From positions 1 through 10,048 of the forward strand of contig DAHWHV010000472.1 of NCBI GenBank assembly GCA_027335545.1: a stretch of DNA of 10,048 nucleotides. Direction: 5' to 3'. Position numbers and translations under genes: made by a program. The notes under the pieces were generated by a model that was given only the letters and a program-made list of their open reading frames with translations, searched no databases and was not told where the DNA came from. The DNA comes from Clostridia bacterium (GTDB lineage: Bacteria; Bacillota_E; RBS10-35; JAJYVN01). How positions within the stretch are numbered: position 1 is the stretch's first letter; every line of letters begins with the position of its first letter. Shown piece after piece: positions 6,303-10,048 of this stretch.

Positions 6303-7538
6303 CTAAGGGCCGCCCAGCCAGGCGGGCAGCGTCCAGGGACGGCGCACCACCCCGGGCACCGGCGGCAGGCGCCGCCCCCCGGTCCGGCGCTGCGCGGCCA
6401 GCTGCAGCAGGCCCACGCAGACCGCGCACTCCGGACTCCCCAACAGGCCCTCGGCCCCCAACGCGCCGCCGGAGCGGACGCGGCATCCCAGCGTCCGCAT
6501 CGCCAGCGCGTCGATCCCGCGCAGCCGGCTCCCCCCACCGGTGAGCACGGCGCCGGCGCTCAAGTGCTGGGAGAGGCCCGCGCCCTGGATCAGGCGCGCC
6601 ACGGGCGCCAGGATCTCGCCAGCGGCCGCGGCCACCACCTCCGCCAGGGCGCGCTCCGTCAGCGGCGGCGCGTCCGCCGCCGCCCCCTCCGCCGGCGGAT
6701 CCACGGGGAGTCCCTCCAGCAGCCGGTCGGTCGCCGCCCGCACGTCCGCCGTCGCCAGGCGCTGCTTGACCCCCTCCGCCGCGGGCAGCGCCAGCCGCAG
6801 GCCCTGGGCGATGGCCTGCGTGACGTGCTCCCCGCCCAACGGCACGGTGGCCGAGCCGACGGGTTGGCCGCCGACCACGACGGCGACCTGCGTCGCCGTC
6901 GCCCCGATGTCGACCAGGACCACCCCGCCGGCTCGCTCCTCGTCGCTGAGCACGGACTCCGCGGCGGCGAGCACGCCGACGGCGAAGTCCTCCACCTGCA
7001 GACCCGCCTGCAGGGCCACCTGCACGAGGTTGGCCAGCAACGTGCCCTGACAGGCCACCAAGTGGGCGCTGAGCCCCAGGCGGTCCGCCGCCAGACCCAC
7101 CGGTTGCGTGCAGCCCTCGAAGCCGTCCACCATGAACTCCTGCGGCACCGCATGCACGAGCTGGTACCCGGGGGGCAGCGCCGTGCGGCGGACCTCGGCC
7201 ATCAATTCGGCCACATGGTGGGCCAGGACCTCCCCGGGGGGCTCCAGCTCCATCTCCACATCTCGGTTGTATGAAAGGATGTCGCCGGCCGCCGAACCGA
7301 GCATGATCGCCGGGAAGGGGCGCCCAACGACGCGCCGCACGCGCTGCACCGCCAAGCCAATGGCGGCCGTGGCGGCCGGGACGTCGACGACCGCGCCCCG
7401 GCGCACGCCGGCTCCGGGCGCCTGACCCACCCCCAACACGCGGAGGCCGTCGGCCTCGGGCAGGGCGAGCGCCGCCACCACCTTGCTGCTGCCCACATCG
7501 AGGGCAGCCACGACCGGTGCGTTCCGAGCCCCGCTCAT
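6303..7538 (-). CDS. ftsA: Cell division protein FtsA
   Basis: Actin-like ATPase that links FtsZ filaments to the membrane and recruits later division proteins. The product has 411 residues, normal length. Seen: phosphate-1 motif ALDVGSSKV (12-20); subdomain 1C about 87-165, with [14 protein letters not shown] at 129-142; phosphate-2 motif [10 protein letters not shown] (208-217); [13 protein letters not shown] (235-247); adenosine motif [14 protein letters not shown] (329-342). The ATG at 7536-7538 is preceded by GGAGGGCGGAGG. Odd: the last 25 residues are rich in Pro, Arg and Gly and end [13 protein letters not shown]. Only a very short Trp-containing stretch could serve as the membrane-targeting helix normally found here. 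It lies between ftsQ and ftsZ in the standard dcw order but is separated from both by about 250 bp. Confidence 0.95.
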   Translation of the reverse strand: MSGARNAPVVAALDVGSSKVVAALALPEADGLRVLGVGQAPGAGVRRGAVVDVPAATAAIGLAVQRVRRVVGRPFPAIMLGSAAGDILSYNRDVEMELEPPGEVLAHHVAELMAEVRRTALPPGYQLVHAVPQEFMVDGFEGCTQPVGLAADRLGLSAHLVACQGTLLANLVQVALQAGLQVEDFAVGVLAAAESVLSDEERAGGVVLVDIGATATQVAVVVGGQPVGSATVPLGGEHVTQAIAQGLRLALPAAEGVKQRLATADVRAATDRLLEGLPVDPPAEGAAADAPPLTERALAEVVAAAAGEILAPVARLIQGAGLSQHLSAGAVLTGGGSRLRGIDALAMRTLGCRVRSGGALGAEGLLGSPECAVCVGLLQLAAQRRTGGRRLPPVPGVVRRPWTLPAWLGGP

Positions 7539-7800
7539 GCCTCCGCCCTCCGGCTGCCCGTGATCGACGCCGTCGTTCGCACCCGGGGGGGCGACCGTGG
7601 CACCGGGGCGGGACGAGCCGCCCGGCGCGGGAGTTCCCCTCGGCCCCGACCGATTCCTGTAATCGGCTCACCCGGAAAATCCACACACCCGGTGGGGTGC
7701 GGGGGCGACGGGGGGCCCGGGCGCCGCGGCCGACGCCGGCGGCCCGAGACGCGCCGGGGCACCCCGACCGTGCCCCCCACGGCGAGGCGCCCCGGCCCCC
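7539..7800. other. Noncoding gap between ftsQ and ftsA, with a less GC-rich patch
   Basis: No protein-like ORF. The patch at about 7650-7700 is distinctly richer in A and T than its flanks. It contains an inverted repeat (listed separately) and CACCCGG twice, at 7669-7675 and 7686-7692, 17 bp apart. The patch lies 110-160 bp upstream of ftsA, where a promoter would fit, but I cannot match convincing -35/-10 boxes. Some Bacillota use alternative sigma factors before ftsAZ; I see no good SigH match. Confidence 0.45.
7650..7666. repeat. Inverted repeat upstream of ftsA
   Basis: CCGATTCCTGTAATCGG: 6-bp perfect arms (7650-7655 and 7661-7666) with a 5-nt centre, in the AT-richer patch between ftsQ and ftsA. 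No T-tract follows, so it is more likely a protein-binding dyad than a terminator. Function unproven. Confidence 0.5.
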
Positions 7801-8715
7801 TCACCCAGCCGCGCTGGGGCACTGGGTCCAGGCGGGGCTGCCCGGCCGCACCCGGACCGCCGGGGTGGCCGGGGCGGCGAGGTCCACGGAGGCCAGGCGG
7901 ACCCCAAGGCCCCCGGCGCAGGTCAGGATGCCGAGCAGCTCCTCCGTCTGCCGCACGGCCGCCCGACCCGACCCGTAGTCGACCGGGACGCCTCCGGCCG
8001 TGCGCACCCCGACGGTCCCGTCGGCGGCGACGGTCACCGCGGCGATCTCCGCGCCGGCGGCTCCGCCCAGGGACTCCGCCACCCGCAGGGCCCGCAGGAC
8101 GGGCACGGTGCGCACCAGCCGGCCCGCCTGGGGCGCGGGCAGTCGGGCGCCCACCACTTCCGGCAGGTCCGGCGGCAGCCCCGCCAGCGACACGTGCCCA
8201 CCGGTCGCCGGCACGGCGCGCAGCAGGCGCCCGGCGTGGTCGATCTCCCAGGCCGTGCGCCCCTCCAGGAGCAGGGCGACCGGCACGCGCTCGACCAGGG
8301 CGACCGACAACCGGTCTGGGAGGTGCACGCCGATGCGGGCGTGGGCGATCATGGGATCGGCGGTCAGGCGGCGGCGCAGCACCCAGGGGCGCACCTGCCA
8401 GGTGTAGGTTCCCGCGGGCAGGGCCAGGTCGGCGACGACCTCGGAGCGGGTCACCTGGCGCAGACCGGTGATGTCCAGGCGGCTCAGCAAAAAGGGGCGC
8501 GTGTGCAGCACCGCCGCCAGGACCGCGATCAGCAGCGCCGCCAGGGCGGCCGCGCGCAGCCGGCCGCTCGGCACCGGTGCCACCGCCGAGCCCGGAGGCG
8601 AGGAGGTGCCCCCCGCCAGGTGCGGACGGGGCCCCCAGGCGCGAAAGGCCCGGCGGCGCGCCGCCCCGGGCCGACGCGACGGCGCCGCGTTGAGGCTCTC
8701 CCCTTGGCGCGACAC
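7801..8715 (-). CDS. ftsQ: Cell division protein FtsQ/DivIB
   Basis: Bitopic divisome protein that stabilises the FtsL/DivIC partners and regulates septal peptidoglycan synthesis. The product has 304 residues. Layout: Arg/Pro-rich cytoplasmic N-terminus (1-52), one membrane helix (about 53-71), then an outside POTRA domain (about 75-148) with FLLSRLDITGLRQVTRSEV, a classic start. The DPMIAHARI...LPDRLSVALVERVPVALL pattern follows (120-149). The beta domain runs to about 290 with a disordered tail. The GTG at 8713-8715 is preceded by GGGAGGG at 7 nt. Two Cys (266 and 299) lie outside the membrane. Identity rests on POTRA pattern, topology and position before ftsA. It is the first minus-strand gene beside a divergent transporter; no mur gene lies next to it within the window. 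Confidence 0.9.
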   Translation of the reverse strand: MSRQGESLNAAPSRRPGAARRRAFRAWGPRPHLAGGTSSPPGSAVAPVPSGRLRAAALAALLIAVLAAVLHTRPFLLSRLDITGLRQVTRSEVVADLALPAGTYTWQVRPWVLRRRLTADPMIAHARIGVHLPDRLSVALVERVPVALLLEGRTAWEIDHAGRLLRAVPATGGHVSLAGLPPDLPEVVGARLPAPQAGRLVRTVPVLRALRVAESLGGAAGAEIAAVTVAADGTVGVRTAGGVPVDYGSGRAAVRQTEELLGILTCAGGLGVRLASVDLAAPATPAVRVRPGSPAWTQCPSAAG

Positions 8716-8827
8716 GCAGCGACCCTCCCCCGTCGTCTCCGGACCGCATACCCGGCCTGCGAGCCGCCCACCCTAGCCGGGTGCGGGCCGCGGCGCCGCG
8801 GCACACGGCCCCCTCGGAGGAATGGCG
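8716..8827. promoter_or_regulatory. Divergent intergenic region between ftsQ and the MFS gene
   Basis: About 110 bp must hold the upstream signals for both ftsQ (minus) and the transporter (plus). Ribosome sites are visible at both ends: GGGAGGG before ftsQ and GGAGG at 8816-8820 before the transporter. I find no convincing -35/-10 pair on either strand. Confidence 0.4.
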
Positions 8828-10048
8828 TTGCGAGCGGAAACCCGGGTCAACTTCGCCGCACTGGCCAGCGTCCCTTTTGTCATGGTCCTCTCCAACTCGA
8901 TGCTCATCCCGGTGCTGCCGGCCATCCAAAAGGCCTTGCACAAATCGCTCCTGCAGGTCGGGCTGCTGATCACGGTGTTCTCCCTGGCGGCCGGGCTGGT
9001 CATCCCGGTCGGCGGCTACCTCTCGGACCGCTACGGCCGCAAGGTGGTCATCGTCCCGTCCCTCGTCGTCTTCGGCCTGGGGGGCCTGCTGGGCGCCCTG
9101 GCCCCACTGCTCTGGCGGCAGCACGCCTACGGCGTGATCCTGGCGGCGCGCGTGCTGCAGGGCATCGGCGCCGGCGGCACCTACCAGGTGGCCATGGCCC
9201 TGGCCGGCGACATCTTCAAGAGCGGTGAGCGCAGCAAGGTTCTGGGTCTGCTGGAGGCCAGCAACGGCCTTGGCAAGGTGGTCAGCCCGATCCTCGGCGC
9301 GGCGGCGATGATGCTGGTGTGGTTCGCGCCCTTCTTCATCTACCCGCTGATCGCCTGGGCCGCCGCCGTGGCCGTCTGGCTGCTGGTGCGGGAACCCAAG
9401 GGCACCACTACCGATCGGCCCGTGGGGGGCTTCGTGCGGGGGATCGGCCACGTCTTCCACCGCAAGGGGCTCTCCCTCGCCGCCTGCTTCCTGGCCGGGG
9501 CCCTGGCCCTCTTCTTCCTGTTCGGCATCCTCAGCTACTACGCCGATGTCCTGGGCGAACGCCACCATGTCGAGGGCGTGTCGCGCGGGCTGGTGATCGC
9601 CATCCCCGTGGCGGTGATGGCCCTGACCTCCTACGCCGCCGGCGCGTTTCTGGTCAAACGGGCGACTCGCTTCTCCAAGCCCCTGGTCCTGGCCGGTCTC
9701 GGCGTCGCGGCCGTGGCCTTCGTGGGGATGTTCTTCTTCCACCGCCAGATCGTGCCGTTTACGGCGGCGATCTCGCTGATGGGCTTCGGCAACGGCCTGC
9801 TCCTGCCGTCCGTCAACACCATGATCACCTCGGCCACCGGCAGCTCCGAACGGGGCACGATCACGGCGCTCTACGGGACGGCGCGCTTCTTCGGCGCGGC
9901 CCTCGGCCCGCCCGCCTTCGACCGGGCCATCAAGGTCGGCACGATGCTGACCTACCTGGGCTCCGCAGCACTGGCCGCCCTGGCCATGGGTGCCGCCCTC
10001 CTGTGGCTCAACCAGCACGAACTCCTGGGGGGCAAGCGCGGCGGCGGC
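8828..10048 (+). CDS. Major facilitator superfamily transporter (drug:H+ antiporter type), 3' end outside the window
   Basis: Inner-membrane secondary transporter, probably a proton-driven exporter; substrate unknown. About 407 residues are visible and the frame is open to the right edge. The visible part already covers about twelve hydrophobic helices (first about 13-35, last about 373-396, numbered from the ATG at 8822), so little is missing. Seen: MFS motif A GGYLSDRYGRK (64-74) between helices 2 and 3; RVLQGIGAGG (110-119) in helix 4; helix 5 with VVSPILGAA (153-161), where exporters usually have motif C GPxxGG. Start: GGAGG (8816-8820) is only 1 nt from the ATG at 8822 but an ideal 7 nt from the TTG at 8828, so I chose TTG; the difference is two residues. 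It is the only plus-strand gene, divergent from ftsQ. Family certain; export role moderate. Confidence 0.93.
   Translation, partial: MRAETRVNFAALASVPFVMVLSNSMLIPVLPAIQKALHKSLLQVGLLITVFSLAAGLVIPVGGYLSDRYGRKVVIVPSLVVFGLGGLLGALAPLLWRQHAYGVILAARVLQGIGAGGTYQVAMALAGDIFKSGERSKVLGLLEASNGLGKVVSPILGAAAMMLVWFAPFFIYPLIAWAAAVAVWLLVREPKGTTTDRPVGGFVRGIGHVFHRKGLSLAACFLAGALALFFLFGILSYYADVLGERHHVEGVSRGLVIAIPVAVMALTSYAAGAFLVKRATRFSKPLVLAGLGVAAVAFVGMFFFHRQIVPFTAAISLMGFGNGLLLPSVNTMITSATGSSERGTITALYGTARFFGAALGPPAFDRAIKVGTMLTYLGSAALAALAMGAALLWLNQHELLGGKRGGG

Noticed and set aside
6053..6538. FtsZ N-terminal extension to 515 residues
   Set aside because: The extension overlaps the ftsA 3' end and is Arg/Gly/Ala-rich; the TTG at 6052 has a good ribosome site and gives a normal FtsZ start.
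6013..7686. 557-codon open frame on the minus strand
   Set aside because: Alternate frame of ftsA, Gly/Arg-rich, while the ftsA frame has all actin-fold motifs.
7535..10018. 827-codon open frame on the minus strand
   Set aside because: It runs antisense to the transporter and in another frame of ftsQ. The translation is low-complexity Gly/Arg/His/Asp, as expected when high-GC codons are read in the wrong frame.

Overview
The window is very GC-rich DNA (about three quarters G+C by eye, not computed). It carries one long minus-strand series of housekeeping genes and one divergent plus-strand transporter gene that runs off the right edge. In minus-strand transcription order the series is ftsQ/divIB, ftsA, ftsZ, a bifunctional relA/spoT, dtd, an unrecognised seven-helix membrane protein, and a histidyl-tRNA synthetase-like gene cut by the left edge. 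FtsA together with FtsZ, a bifunctional Rel, and the rel-dtd-(x)-hisS order point to a high-GC member of the Bacillota (Thermaerobacter, Symbiobacterium or Limnochorda type). Most Actinobacteria lack FtsA, which argues against that phylum. The assignment is inference; no rRNA or species marker is present.

Right part (8715 to 4991): the end of a dcw-type cell-division cluster. FtsQ is the divisome POTRA protein, FtsA the membrane adaptor, FtsZ the tubulin-like ring protein. The genes are unusually spread out, with noncoding gaps of 262 and 250 bp. The divergent gene beside ftsQ is an MFS efflux-type transporter; in most genomes mur genes would sit there.

Middle (4867 to 2030): rel and dtd form a tight pair for stringent-response alarmone turnover and D-aminoacyl-tRNA editing. 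Between ftsZ and rel lies an AT-rich island with two GTATAC palindromes and a -10-like TATACT.

Left part (1860 to 1): the seven-helix protein has its own recognisable promoter. Between it and the hisS-like gene is a 507-bp noncoding stretch. It holds a good sigma-A type promoter (TTGACC-18 bp-TACACT), a strong intrinsic terminator only about 60 bp further on, and a 14-bp tandem repeat. This looks like a roughly 100-nt small RNA or an attenuated leader. The hisS-like product keeps the family framework but appears to have lost residues that normally bind histidine, so it may not be an ordinary synthetase.

Several starts are GTG or TTG and were chosen by Shine-Dalgarno spacing and family alignment. 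The strongest leads are the promoter/terminator unit and the degenerate HisRS-like protein.
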